Of a DNA stretch of 49,286 nucleotides, positions 1 to 7,305 are shown in pieces (position 1 is the stretch's first letter; each line of letters begins with the position of its first letter). A model generated the notes under the pieces. The model was not told where the DNA came from and searched no databases. It worked only from the letters and a program-made list of their open reading frames with translations. This DNA comes from Butyrivibrio sp. (GTDB lineage Bacteria; Bacillota; Clostridia; Lachnospirales; Lachnospiraceae). The stretch is taken from contig NZ_SVFW01000030.1 in assembly GCF_015056685.1 (NCBI RefSeq), forward strand, positions 1-49,286. The letters run 5' to 3'. Position numbers and translations under genes: made by a program.

Positions 1-1
1 T

Positions 2-31
2 GAAGGTGCTCTTGAGAAAAAAATCAGATAA
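2..31 (+). CDS. C-terminal tail of a truncated upstream gene (tentative)
   Basis: One frame is open from the window edge to a TAA at 29-31 and reads EGALEKKIR. The lysine-rich end and position upstream of gtrA on the same strand fit the last codons of a gene beginning outside the window. Nine codons cannot identify a family and the frame could be open by chance. Confidence 0.3.
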   Translation, partial: EGALEKKIR

Positions 32-462
32 TTTTTGCCACAAATTTTTTTCGCTCGTATAAATAATCAGAAATCAAAAATAACTGATGCATTTGAGGTG
101 GCGAAGGCTTCACCAAAGAATAGCTAAAAGTTATGAGCGGAATTATAAAAGTTACAGCAAAGATGCTTACAGTTCATCAACGCCAGGGTCTTTTAACCAA
201 CGATTTCTTATGAGGGATAGAGCAGTTTACGTAGCGTAAGCTTTACGAAAGACGAGCTCACAAGACTGAGATATTCCAGTAATGATGGCTTTTGCTTCAT
301 CTAAACCTAGGAGAATCTCATAAAAATCAAAATAAGGGTGTCACAGTAGATGATGGAAGATTTCACCAGATACTGTGGCACCCTTCTCAAATCAAAGATT
401 TTTGCTTTCAGAGTGGAATTGTATGCTTTTCTTATAGCAAAAACGCAATACAGGGCTTTTTA
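32..462. other. Non-coding stretch upstream of gtrA
   Basis: No convincing gene is seen here. A 62-codon plus-strand frame at 292-480 has no Shine-Dalgarno site and no protein-like composition. The only clear structure is the inverted repeat at 334-385, listed separately; a small near-palindrome CGTAAGCTTTACG lies around 234-246. It may be an untranslated leader or a decayed gene. Confidence 0.5.
334..385. repeat. 15-bp inverted repeat (hairpin) upstream of gtrA
   Basis: Arms AAGGGTGTCACAGTA (334-348) and TACTGTGGCACCCTT (371-385) pair over 15 positions with one G-U wobble, around a 22-base loop. The right arm is followed by CTCAAATC, not a T-run, so it is not a standard plus-strand terminator. 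It could be an RNA element, an operator or the relic of a mobile-element end. Function unknown. Confidence 0.6.
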
Positions 463-491
463 TTGACTGGAGAAAGATAAAATGGTATTAA
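463..491 (+). promoter_or_regulatory. Probable promoter of gtrA
   Basis: TTGACT (463-468), a 17-base spacer and TATTAA (486-491) match the housekeeping consensus closely. It lies about 50 bases before the gtrA start with no other gene between. Confidence 0.6.
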
Positions 492-540
492 TAAAGCGAA
501 TTTTACGATCGTCTACGTAATCATTGGAGAAGAATAGGTC

Positions 541-963
541 ATGAGTGAGGAAAAGAAAAAAGAAATTGTGAGGATAACTAAGTTTGTTTTCTTTTCAATT
601 TCTGCAGGAATAATTGAAATTGTGAGTTTTTCACTGCTTACAGAGCTGTCGACGCTTCCATATTGGCCATGTTATCTGACAGCACTGGTTTTATCAGTTC
701 TTTGGAACTTTACGCTGAATCGGAAGTTTACCTTTCAAAGTGCCAGCAATGTCCCAATAGCGATGTTAAAAGTGGCACTGTACTATGCATTTTTTACTCC
801 TATAACTACGATAGGTGGAAATTATCTGGTAGAATACCTGCACTGGAACGATTATCTTGTTACAGGACTTAATATGATTCTTAATCTGAGCACTGAATAT
901 ATCTATGATAGATTTGTCGTATTCAAAGACAGTATTGACACCGGATCATCAAGAGCCGCATGA
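541..963 (+). CDS. GtrA-family membrane protein
   Basis: Small 140-residue protein with four predicted membrane helices after a short lysine-rich N-terminus. It carries the GtrA-family landmarks: the LNRKFTF motif after helix 2 (about residues 59-65) and a terminal YDRFVVF motif near residue 122. GtrA proteins sit in the cytoplasmic membrane; the best known help move lipid-linked sugars such as undecaprenyl-phosphate-glucose for surface polysaccharide modification. A GGAGA lies before the ATG. It appears monocistronic, between its own promoter and a terminator at 1010-1042. The family call is firm; the sugar substrate cannot be read from sequence, and no glycosyltransferase partner is inside the window. 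Confidence 0.88.
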   Translation: MSEEKKKEIVRITKFVFFSISAGIIEIVSFSLLTELSTLPYWPCYLTALVLSVLWNFTLNRKFTFQSASNVPIAMLKVALYYAFFTPITTIGGNYLVEYLHWNDYLVTGLNMILNLSTEYIYDRFVVFKDSIDTGSSRAA

Positions 964-1009
964 ACGCATTCTTTAACTAAAAGCTTTTAGTAGCCTTATG
1001 ACTTTCGAC

Positions 1010-1042
1010 GCAGTAGATCAAAAACGGTCTGCTGCTTTTTTT
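1010..1042 (+). terminator. Rho-independent terminator of gtrA
   Basis: A 10-bp stem GCAGTAGATC / GGTCTGCTGC (two G-U pairs) with a six-base loop is followed by seven T residues, 47 bases after the gtrA stop. Confidence 0.85.
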
Positions 1043-1179
1043 ACGGGAAACACATTGCAGAAGATAACTTTACATGGTAATATATTTGTAACACGTCGTT
1101 AAATTCTAGTTTTATGTCATGCAGATAGCTATTAATAAAAACTGGCTGTTTTGGCTTAATTTACGCATTGGAGAACAAT

Positions 1180-2220
1180 ATGGGTAAAGACTCCGCATAC
1201 TACAAACAATTAACAAAGACAAAATCAGAATACATCAAAGAAATCAAAGATCAGTTACCGGTTCATACACATTCGTTCATTGATAACTGTGTTTTGAGCT
1301 ATCAGATCGGAACAGCTCTTGGATATGCCAGAGATCTGCTTGATTTCTACGAATATCTCCATGTATGCAATCCAATAATTGCAAAAATTAAACTGAATGC
1401 AATTCCTCATGAAATAATTGAAAAATTAAACAGCCGCGATATTGATGCTTACCAAACGCACCTGATCACTTCAAGACAGCTGAATGAGCGATCAACAGCT
1501 AGGAAAATGGCCGCTATTCGAAATTATTTTGCTTATGAAACAAGGCAGGGATTCCTTGATGAAGATATTACTTTGAAAGCTGCCAAAAATAAGAGAATAA
1601 CAAAGAAAACAATTACCAGGCTCGATCAACATGACGTAAAATCCCTGGTGAATGCTGTGGAAAATTCCCAAGTGGCTACCGAGCATGCCAAAATCTACGC
1701 TGAAGCCACCGCTAAACGCGATCTGGCTATTATTACGCTTCTTTTGCATACAGGAATGCGTGTGTCAGAATGCGCCGGACTTGATATTGACGACGTGGAC
1801 TTTAAAGATAACACTTTGAAAATTGTGAGAAAAGGCGGAAACGAGTCCAAACTCATGATCAATGAGCCTATTCGCAATACTTTGCGTGATTACATAATAA
1901 ATGAGCGCCCCACTCTCGTTGAAACTGACAGTGAAAGCGCCCTTTTTATCTCGCTAAAGCATAACCGTATGTCTGTCCGCAGCATACAAAGGATGGTCGA
2001 AAAGTACGGGAAGAGCTCAGGTCTTAATACTACTCTCTCACCTCACAAGCTCCGCAGAACCTTTGGCACCGCGCTTTATAACAAAACAGGTGATATTTAT
2101 ATGGTTGCAGATGTTCTTGGTCATTCAGACATTAACACAACTGCAGCTCATTATGCTGCTATCGATGAAGAACACAAAAGGCAGGCTGCTGATGTAGATT
2201 TATATGGAGAGAATTCTTAA
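1180..2220 (+). CDS. Tyrosine recombinase (Xer-like, possibly XerS type)
   Basis: Site-specific tyrosine recombinase of 346 residues. The C-terminal catalytic domain has the full set of active residues: Arg in HTGMRVSECAGL, Lys in VRKGGNESK, HxxR in SPHKLRRTFGT, the second His in LGHSDINTT and the nucleophile Tyr in AAHYAAI. The N-terminal part is the SAM-like arm-binding domain. The opening layout resembles XerS, the single-recombinase Xer of some Firmicutes, but a phage-type integrase cannot be excluded. Start chosen at ATG 1180 because GGAGA (1170-1174) sits five bases upstream; a TTG twelve bases earlier lacks a site. No excisionase, phage genes or att repeats adjoin it. Its TAA shares a TTAA palindrome with the stop of the convergent phosphatase gene. 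Confidence 0.9.
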   Translation: MGKDSAYYKQLTKTKSEYIKEIKDQLPVHTHSFIDNCVLSYQIGTALGYARDLLDFYEYLHVCNPIIAKIKLNAIPHEIIEKLNSRDIDAYQTHLITSRQLNERSTARKMAAIRNYFAYETRQGFLDEDITLKAAKNKRITKKTITRLDQHDVKSLVNAVENSQVATEHAKIYAEATAKRDLAIITLLLHTGMRVSECAGLDIDDVDFKDNTLKIVRKGGNESKLMINEPIRNTLRDYIINERPTLVETDSESALFISLKHNRMSVRSIQRMVEKYGKSSGLNTTLSPHKLRRTFGTALYNKTGDIYMVADVLGHSDINTTAAHYAAIDEEHKRQAADVDLYGENS

Positions 2221-3557
2221 GCCGCATCTTTTGCCTCGTATTCTTCTATCAGGCTGTCATAGGCTCCAATCGCCTTGCCAAAACGATCCATTACATCCTC
2301 TGCCTTGTACAATCCATTTGGATCGGCGTTTAATCCCTTAAGCTTCAGATTGTAGATTCCAGGGGGATTCTCGTCATTTAAAAGAGACATCTCCTGAAGC
2401 TGCCCGGTTTTTTGATAAACTATATCAAGGCTTATAAATTCCTGACCAGCCTTGTCTTTCCACTTACTGACTACAAGTTTCCCTCCAATTGGTGTCTTTT
2501 CCAGTGTTTCTGGAAGGTTGTAGTCCTGGATTTCAAGAGCTGAGAGCACGCTTGCCAGGTTTGAGTCATGTCCGCACAAAAATGTGAACTGCCTGCCATC
2601 TGTAGTCAGCTCCTTTTCAATTTCTTCAAGAAGTGGATGAGCCACATTAACTGAAACAGATGGAGCTGAAAAGAGAACATCACAATAAACATCCTTAACC
2701 TCAGAGATTGCCTCCCATTCTGCTTCGGTAATATTATGACCAAAGGCTGCCTTAACAGGATCTGACTCTTCAAAGTACTGAAGCACAAGCGCATCAGATA
2801 TCTGACATGCAGTCTTGAGTGAACCTTTCACCGAAGGCTCTTTTCCCTCTTCAAAAGAGAACTCTGAGTCTCCCACGTCAAACCCTGTAAAAACGCCATT
2901 CTTGTAATCATCTGATTTCTGGACATCAATCACTTCTGAAATCAGATCATAGTTATCACCAAGATTAGCTATAGCTGTGCCATAGATCTTATTTATCTCT
3001 TCCTCGATATCCGCAGAGTAGTCGTCAGACATATAGGTGAATACCGGATTAAATACAGGGTCCATGGTGTCATATTCTGCATTGTACTCAACCTCTGCAT
3101 TAGCAACAGGAAGAAGTCCCGCGGAAAAGAACTGTGCTGTAGCTATAGTTCTTTGCTTTGAATTGGCGTATATGCGAACTGCCCCGTCTTTTGGATGATA
3201 GTTTAATTCAAAGAGGCCTTCTGACTCGAGCCATTTTCTAAAATACTGTCCCATCTCAGTCTCAAGAATTCCTCCCCTTACAGAGAGCTGACTGGCTGGG
3301 GCCGACCACTCAAACCACTTGTTTGGAGTTATTGTATCCAGTGCAGACCCTTCTCCGGAAAGCGGCGCACAAATATTGTGTCTGCTAAGAACCACCACTT
3401 GTTCTAGAGAATAGCCATCCCTTGAAAGAGTTGTTAATACATTCTCCGCTGTTTCTTCACTGCCGCTGTTTCCACATCCGCTTATGCCTGCGCATAATAA
3501 AACAAACGCAGACACCAAGATTATCGAAAGCATTCCGATTCTTCTTTTTTTATTCAT
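2217..3557 (-). CDS. Histidine acid phosphatase-like lipoprotein
   Basis: Secreted phosphatase of the histidine-phosphatase superfamily, branch 2 (phytase/acid-phosphatase type). The catalytic RHxxxAP motif is present as RHNICAPL (about residue 60) and the proton-donor HD pair as CGHDSNLASVL (about residue 310). The N-terminus is a charged region, a hydrophobic helix and the lipobox ISGC, so it is probably lipid-anchored outside the membrane. The start is placed at ATG 3557 because AAAAGG lies six bases upstream; an earlier in-frame ATG overlaps the flavodoxin stop by one base, so the two genes are translationally close. The substrate (phytate, sugar phosphate or other monoester) is not shown by the sequence. 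Confidence 0.85.
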   Translation of the reverse strand: MNKKRRIGMLSIILVSAFVLLCAGISGCGNSGSEETAENVLTTLSRDGYSLEQVVVLSRHNICAPLSGEGSALDTITPNKWFEWSAPASQLSVRGGILETEMGQYFRKWLESEGLFELNYHPKDGAVRIYANSKQRTIATAQFFSAGLLPVANAEVEYNAEYDTMDPVFNPVFTYMSDDYSADIEEEINKIYGTAIANLGDNYDLISEVIDVQKSDDYKNGVFTGFDVGDSEFSFEEGKEPSVKGSLKTACQISDALVLQYFEESDPVKAAFGHNITEAEWEAISEVKDVYCDVLFSAPSVSVNVAHPLLEEIEKELTTDGRQFTFLCGHDSNLASVLSALEIQDYNLPETLEKTPIGGKLVVSKWKDKAGQEFISLDIVYQKTGQLQEMSLLNDENPPGIYNLKLKGLNADPNGLYKAEDVMDRFGKAIGAYDSLIEEYEAKDAA

Positions 3558-3580
3558 AAACATCCTTTTATGAAAATTCA

Positions 3581-3973
3581 TCAGATATATTTCTGAGTAA
3601 ATCTAACAACTTCATCTCTGCAGCCGTCAACGGCCTTGCTCTTGAAATACAGGGTGTCACTCTCAACCTGGATTCCCTTATCCGTCAACTCATTTTTAAT
3701 GAGATCAAGAGCATGCTTTGAGAGCCATGATGTTGAAAATACAACTGCTTTTCCAACCTTATCGCTTGAAAGAGTTTTTAAAAACTGCTTGAGATTATCA
3801 TCAATACCGTAAGCATAAAGTGCTCCACCTATGAAAAGAACATCTGCTTTTTCTGAGAGTCCTGCTCCTTCAGCATCTACTGAAACTGCATCTACTCCCG
3901 CTGCTTCTGCAATATACTCTGCTACCTTCTGTGTTTTTCCTGATCTGGAATAATATCTAACTGCTACGCTCAT
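3581..3973 (-). CDS. Flavodoxin-like protein
   Basis: 130-residue flavodoxin-fold protein. The N-terminal VRYYSRSGKTQKVAE is the FMN-phosphate loop seen in flavodoxins and short flavodoxin-domain proteins. VLFIGGALYAYGID supplies the second FMN loop with aromatic residues. It should be a cytoplasmic FMN electron carrier. AGGAGG lies seven bases before ATG. It is the first gene of a two-gene unit with the phosphatase lipoprotein; the functional link is unclear. A promoter and a 14-bp palindrome lie immediately upstream, suggesting repressor control. Confidence 0.85.
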   Translation of the reverse strand: MSVAVRYYSRSGKTQKVAEYIAEAAGVDAVSVDAEGAGLSEKADVLFIGGALYAYGIDDNLKQFLKTLSSDKVGKAVVFSTSWLSKHALDLIKNELTDKGIQVESDTLYFKSKAVDGCRDEVVRFTQKYI

Positions 3974-3995
3974 GACTACCTCCTATTCGCAATTC

Positions 3996-4009
3996 AATTG
4001 TATACAATT
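3996..4009. promoter_or_regulatory. 14-bp perfect palindrome, probable operator
   Basis: AATTGTATACAATT is fully self-complementary and begins two bases downstream of the flavodoxin -10 box, so it covers the expected transcription start. GTAT/ATAC half sites of this kind are typical of GntR-family regulators; no such regulator gene is in the window. Confidence 0.6.
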
Positions 4010-4010
4010 T

Positions 4011-4039
4011 ATAATACACCATAACTCCAATAATTTCAA
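4011..4039 (-). promoter_or_regulatory. Promoter of the flavodoxin-phosphatase unit
   Basis: Read on the minus strand: TTGAAA (4039-4034), a 17-base spacer, then TATTAT (4016-4011). The AGGAGG and ATG follow within about 40 bases. The spacing is ideal and the palindrome at 3996-4009 is placed where a repressor would block initiation. Confidence 0.7.
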
Positions 4040-4051
4040 GTTTTGATTCTC

Positions 4052-4693
4052 CTATTCTACCGGAAAGGCGAAATATGTATCTGGATAGGGCTCATCCGCT
4101 AAAGTAAAGTGCCACCACTCTTTTTCGTAGGGACTAAAACCTGCGTATGTCATTACATCACGCAATAGGCATCGATTGGCACGCTGTTTGTCTGTAAGGT
4201 CGGCGTTCTCAAAATGGCTGATATTACCAAAATAGTCAAAGGGTCCCCCCATATCCACATCACATCCACGAGCCATATCAAATAGAGTCAGATCAACCGT
4301 GCTCCCTCTGCTGTGGCCGGAGTGCTCTGCGATAAAGCCAAGGTCGAAGAGCTTGTCCTTTGAAACTTCCGGATAAAAGACCTTTTTCATCCGCTGATCT
4401 TCTATGTTTTTTGCCCATCTTACGAAATGATCCACTGCCATCTGTGGTCTATATGCATCATAAATCTTAAGGCGATATCCTTGTTTGACAAATTCGTCGC
4501 TTGCACGCTTAAGGGCCGCAGCAGCTTCTTTTGTCAAAAGAGCTATTGGCTTAAGGTATCCGTCTATTCTGTCTCCTATAAAATTGAAGGTTGAATAGTA
4601 CCGTAGTTCCAATATCACATCTGGAACTACATCTGCAATTTCCACAAATCCCGACGAATCCATAGTGCCTATACAATTCTTTTGTTTTTTCAT
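4052..4693 (-). CDS. D-alanyl-D-alanine dipeptidase (VanX/DdpX family)
   Basis: Zinc dipeptidase of peptidase family M15D, 213 residues. The SxHxxGxxxD zinc motif is present as SGHSRGSTVDLTL, with His and Asp ligands, and the general-base/third-ligand motif as EKEWWHF. An Arg equivalent to the active-site arginine lies in YDAYRPQMAV. Family members split free D-Ala-D-Ala, either in glycopeptide resistance or in wall-dipeptide recycling. No vanH/vanA/vanRS genes are near, so recycling is more likely. The start at 4693 is set by GGGAG six bases upstream; it lies one base after the stop of the DUF819 gene, so the pair is surely co-transcribed. No signal peptide, so it is cytoplasmic. Confidence 0.9.
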   Translation of the reverse strand: MKKQKNCIGTMDSSGFVEIADVVPDVILELRYYSTFNFIGDRIDGYLKPIALLTKEAAAALKRASDEFVKQGYRLKIYDAYRPQMAVDHFVRWAKNIEDQRMKKVFYPEVSKDKLFDLGFIAEHSGHSRGSTVDLTLFDMARGCDVDMGGPFDYFGNISHFENADLTDKQRANRCLLRDVMTYAGFSPYEKEWWHFTLADEPYPDTYFAFPVE

Positions 4694-4694
4694 A

Positions 4695-5906
4695 TTATGC
4701 TCCCAGAATTGAACCAATGATTATACCAAGCCATGTACCTATCACATAGCCGAAAGTTCCAACAAGCATACAAGGACCAACAAGCCTTGTCCAGCCAAGA
4801 GAAATTGCCATTCCCGCTGCAGTGGTAGGTCCACCGATATTAGCGTTTGAAGCCAGGATGATGTCCTCCAGATCTATCCGCAAAAGCTTGCCAAAAACAA
4901 AGCAGAAAAGCATGTTAAATACTACCAAAATGAAGCAGAAAACAAAAAGAAGCGGTGCATTCTGAATGATCATGATAATAGAAGCAGGTACACCTATAAC
5001 AAAGTAGAACAAATAGATAAGCCAGGTCCCAACCTCCTTGGCACCGTGCATCTCTTTTGCCTTATCCTCGAAGAGTGAAGCAAACACCATTGAAACGTTC
5101 GTTATCCAAACATACTGACTTCCGAAAAAAGTATTCAGCATCTTTAATAGCCCATTGTTATCCGGAATAACTCCGGCAAAAAAAGCTGCAATAAGCTTTG
5201 ATACAGTGACAACTACTGCAGTGTATGCCATAGCAGCCGCTATGTCTTTTAATGAGATATCGTGACGCTCCCAGTAGCTTGCAGCAAGGGTTTCACCTGC
5301 CTTATCAACTCCTGCATTTTCCACTCTATCGATGTGAGGATGGGTGTAATGCTTTTTAAAAAAAGAGCTGGAAGCAATGCCAAGAAGAATCATCAGGTAA
5401 ACCGCCATATTCAGGTTATCTGCCACGGTAGTCGCCGAAATAAGACCTCCACTGACGTGAAAAGCATCAGCGATGGCAGTAAAATTCACGCCTCCACCAA
5501 TATAGGACCCAGTCATCATTGCCGCAACTCCAGGAAGTCCTTCCACCAGATCTGACAAAAGCGCTGTTCCAACAAGAGCACCGACAAATGTCCCTGCCGC
5601 ACCAATAAGGAATACCAACAAAAGCTTCCCCGTCTCTCGCCATATTTTCATGACATTGGCATCTAAAAGAAGCAATGGAATCGCTAAAGGTACTGCATAC
5701 CCCCATACAATATCGTCAAAAACAGGAGCACTGGTTGGTATTACCCTAAAATTCGTTAATAGTACAGCTATCACCAAAGTTATTATGGCACCTGTAAGTT
5801 TGGCAGCCCATTTGTACGTTTGCTCAAGGTAAATTGCTAGAAAACTGGACAAAAAAAGTATTGATAAAAGTGCCCAATTATTATCTGGAGCTATTAAAGT
5901 GTTCAT
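4695..5906 (-). CDS. DUF819 family membrane protein (YjcL-like)
   Basis: 403-residue polytopic membrane protein with roughly ten hydrophobic helices. Segments such as WGYAVPLAIPLLLLDAN, MMTGSYIGGGVNFTAI and ASNANIGGPTTAAGMA match the DUF819 family, which is distantly related to two-fold inverted-repeat anion and amino-acid carriers. The start at 5906 follows GGGGGA at a spacing of eight bases. It is directly followed by a D-Ala-D-Ala dipeptidase gene, which suggests (inference) that it moves a D-amino-acid dipeptide or a related wall fragment. The promoter carries an 18-bp palindrome, so the operon is probably regulated. The transported solute is not established. Confidence 0.85.
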   Translation of the reverse strand: MNTLIAPDNNWALLSILFLSSFLAIYLEQTYKWAAKLTGAIITLVIAVLLTNFRVIPTSAPVFDDIVWGYAVPLAIPLLLLDANVMKIWRETGKLLLVFLIGAAGTFVGALVGTALLSDLVEGLPGVAAMMTGSYIGGGVNFTAIADAFHVSGGLISATTVADNLNMAVYLMILLGIASSSFFKKHYTHPHIDRVENAGVDKAGETLAASYWERHDISLKDIAAAMAYTAVVVTVSKLIAAFFAGVIPDNNGLLKMLNTFFGSQYVWITNVSMVFASLFEDKAKEMHGAKEVGTWLIYLFYFVIGVPASIIMIIQNAPLLFVFCFILVVFNMLFCFVFGKLLRIDLEDIILASNANIGGPTTAAGMAISLGWTRLVGPCMLVGTFGYVIGTWLGIIIGSILGA

Positions 5907-5939
5907 GACGACATTCCCCCTTTTTTTACTATTAATCAC

Positions 5940-5960
5940 ATTATACCTTATATAAGGTAT
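5940..5960 (-). promoter_or_regulatory. Promoter -10 box with 18-bp perfect palindrome (DUF819-vanX)
   Basis: A perfect TATAAT on the minus strand (5945-5940) lies 34 bases before the DUF819 start. ATACCTTATATAAGGTAT (5943-5960) is self-complementary over all 18 bases and overlaps the first three bases of the -10 box, so it fills the spacer. The -35 region is only a T-run, which fits a promoter needing an activator or controlled by a repressor. SoxR/MerR-type boxes have this position and size, but no regulator is adjacent. Confidence 0.65.
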
Positions 5961-6008
5961 TTAAAAAAAATGTGACTTCCCTGTACCAGATCAAGCTCAG
6001 CCTGGAAC

Positions 6009-7097
6009 TTATGCAAACATCAGCCCAAATATTGGGGATAATATGATCATAATTATCGAAAATGCAAAAGAATTGACTGACATAAGAGTTGCTCTTTGTT
6101 CTGAAGGTATCATGCTGTTCAGAAAAACATCGGTCCTGACCTGAAGGAAATTATCTGAAAACGCACCGATAAAGCCTCCCAATATCATCAGGTAATAGTT
6201 CCCCGTAAACACTGATGCGAAAGACAATGATACTCCTACCGCGCACAAAACGCCGATCCTGCGGTAGTTCTTTTGATTAAAATACTCCGTTGCCTTGGCT
6301 CCTGCAGCTGCGCCTATTCCCATAGCAAAAAGAGCTGGTCCAAGCCACAGTTTATTTAGTCCAACAGCCGGAAGTTTAGCCTGCAAAAAGAACAATACAA
6401 GTACATCAACCGCACCAACCAAGCCATTAAACAGAATAATAAGCCTGGCCTTCCTGCTCTCCTTTATAAAAGACGTGCTGCTCTGGATCGTTTCTTTAAA
6501 TCGCTCCAAAACAGAAGTGACATCGTGAAGCTTAGTGTGCACTTCTGTAAGTGTAAAGGCAATCATCACGGTAATAGCCCCGATTACTGCGTCAACAGCA
6601 TTAGCTTTCCTGTAGCCAAGCACTAGCGCCACTCCCGCCAGCAATGTTCCTACTGAGCTGAATATCTGATAGATCATAAGATCATTTGAAGCAAACCTGT
6701 CATATTCTTTTTCAAGCTCTGCCTCTTTGAGCGTATCATAGGCAAGTGCTTCTCTCGTTCCTGATGCCAGGTTATAGCTAAGAGCACTTGCCGAAATAGC
6801 TATAGCAACTGTAAAGAAATTACGGGAAATGATCATCAGTAGAGATGATATTATCACCATAACTCTGCTGGCAATCATCGTCTTGCGGCGCCCAAACACA
6901 TCTGCGATAACTCCTGATGGGATCTCAAAAGTCATGCTTGTAATATGAAATATACTCTCTAATAGCCCAATCTCTACTGTATTAAAGCCCCTTGCAGCCA
7001 ATAGAGCCACCCACGCTGCTCCTCCTATGGCAAATCCTGAAACAGCATCTATACTAAGTATCTTTTTAATCTGATTTCTAGCAATTTTCTTTTCCAT
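6009..7097 (-). CDS. Major facilitator superfamily exporter, probably drug efflux
   Basis: 362-residue MFS transporter. The motif-A loop between helices 2 and 3 reads GVIADVFGRRKTM, diagnostic for MFS. About eleven hydrophobic segments can be counted and the protein ends inside the last one at SPIFGLMFA, so it is shorter than the usual 390-420 residues; a C-terminal helix may be lost. AAGGAG lies 11 bases before ATG, inside the 3' arm of a terminator-like hairpin. A 240-base leader with its own small ORF precedes the gene, a layout known for antibiotic-inducible resistance genes. Export of a translation inhibitor is an inference; the substrate is unknown. Confidence 0.85.
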   Translation of the reverse strand: MEKKIARNQIKKILSIDAVSGFAIGGAAWVALLAARGFNTVEIGLLESIFHITSMTFEIPSGVIADVFGRRKTMIASRVMVIISSLLMIISRNFFTVAIAISASALSYNLASGTREALAYDTLKEAELEKEYDRFASNDLMIYQIFSSVGTLLAGVALVLGYRKANAVDAVIGAITVMIAFTLTEVHTKLHDVTSVLERFKETIQSSTSFIKESRKARLIILFNGLVGAVDVLVLFFLQAKLPAVGLNKLWLGPALFAMGIGAAAGAKATEYFNQKNYRRIGVLCAVGVSLSFASVFTGNYYLMILGGFIGAFSDNFLQVRTDVFLNSMIPSEQRATLMSVNSFAFSIIMIILSPIFGLMFA

Positions 7098-7145
7098 AAT
7101 AAAAAAATCTCCTTAATCTTTAGTGTTTAAAAAGAATAAGGAGAT
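7098..7145 (-). terminator. Attenuator hairpin containing the MFS ribosome site
   Basis: On the minus strand ATCTCCTTA (7145-7137) pairs perfectly with TAAGGAGAT (7115-7107); after one T-T mismatch five more pairs form around the loop. The stem is followed at once by seven U residues and then the MFS start. The same 3' arm holds the AAGGAG ribosome site, so the fold would both terminate transcription and hide the Shine-Dalgarno sequence. Confidence 0.7.
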
Positions 7146-7181
7146 AATGTCTCTTTAATATAACTTCAACGATATAATCGC

Positions 7182-7224
7182 AGCTGTTTACCTAAAAAAG
7201 AGCGCACTATCCCCGTAAACAGCT
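7182..7224 (-). promoter_or_regulatory. Perfect 10-bp hairpin overlapping the leader ORF
   Basis: AGCTGTTTAC (7224-7215 on the minus strand) and GTAAACAGCT (7191-7182) pair over ten bases with a 23-base loop. The leader ORF runs through the left arm and loop and stops inside the right arm, so ribosome position on the leader would decide whether this hairpin forms. Confidence 0.65.
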
Positions 7225-7271
7225 AAAACATCACCTTTCATCATATGAATGTTTATTGTTTTCCAGGTCAT
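7188..7271 (-). CDS. Putative 27-residue leader peptide of the MFS attenuator
   Basis: ATG 7271-7269 is preceded by AAGGGG (7284-7279) with seven bases between, which is ideal spacing. The frame starts MTWKTINIHMMKGD, ends SALFFR and stops with TAA inside the right arm of the hairpin at 7182-7191. Its place between a good promoter and a terminator overlapping the MFS ribosome site matches leader ORFs whose stalling controls downstream resistance genes. A shorter overlapping frame (ATG 7275) has poorer spacing. No similarity to a named leader peptide is claimed. Confidence 0.55.
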   Translation of the reverse strand: MTWKTINIHMMKGDVLAVYGDSALFFR

Positions 7272-7305
7272 TCATGTGCCCCTTTCTTCATCGATTCTTA
7301 TTTTA

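Noticed and set aside
292..480. 62-codon plus-strand frame
   Set aside because: It has no ribosome site and covers the inverted repeat at 334-385; the sequence is not protein-like.
1070..1091. TTACA-N12-TGTAA upstream of the recombinase as a dif or core recombination site
   Set aside because: Too short and does not match dif or difSL arms; AT-rich inverted repeats of this size arise by chance.
4052..5906. Vancomycin resistance cluster
   Set aside because: Only the dipeptidase is of the VanX type; no ligase, dehydrogenase or two-component genes are nearby.
7260..7300. Seven-codon frame (ATG at 7292) or ATG 7275 frame as the leader peptide
   Set aside because: The first has no Shine-Dalgarno site and the second has too short spacing; the ATG 7271 frame fits both spacing and hairpin overlap.
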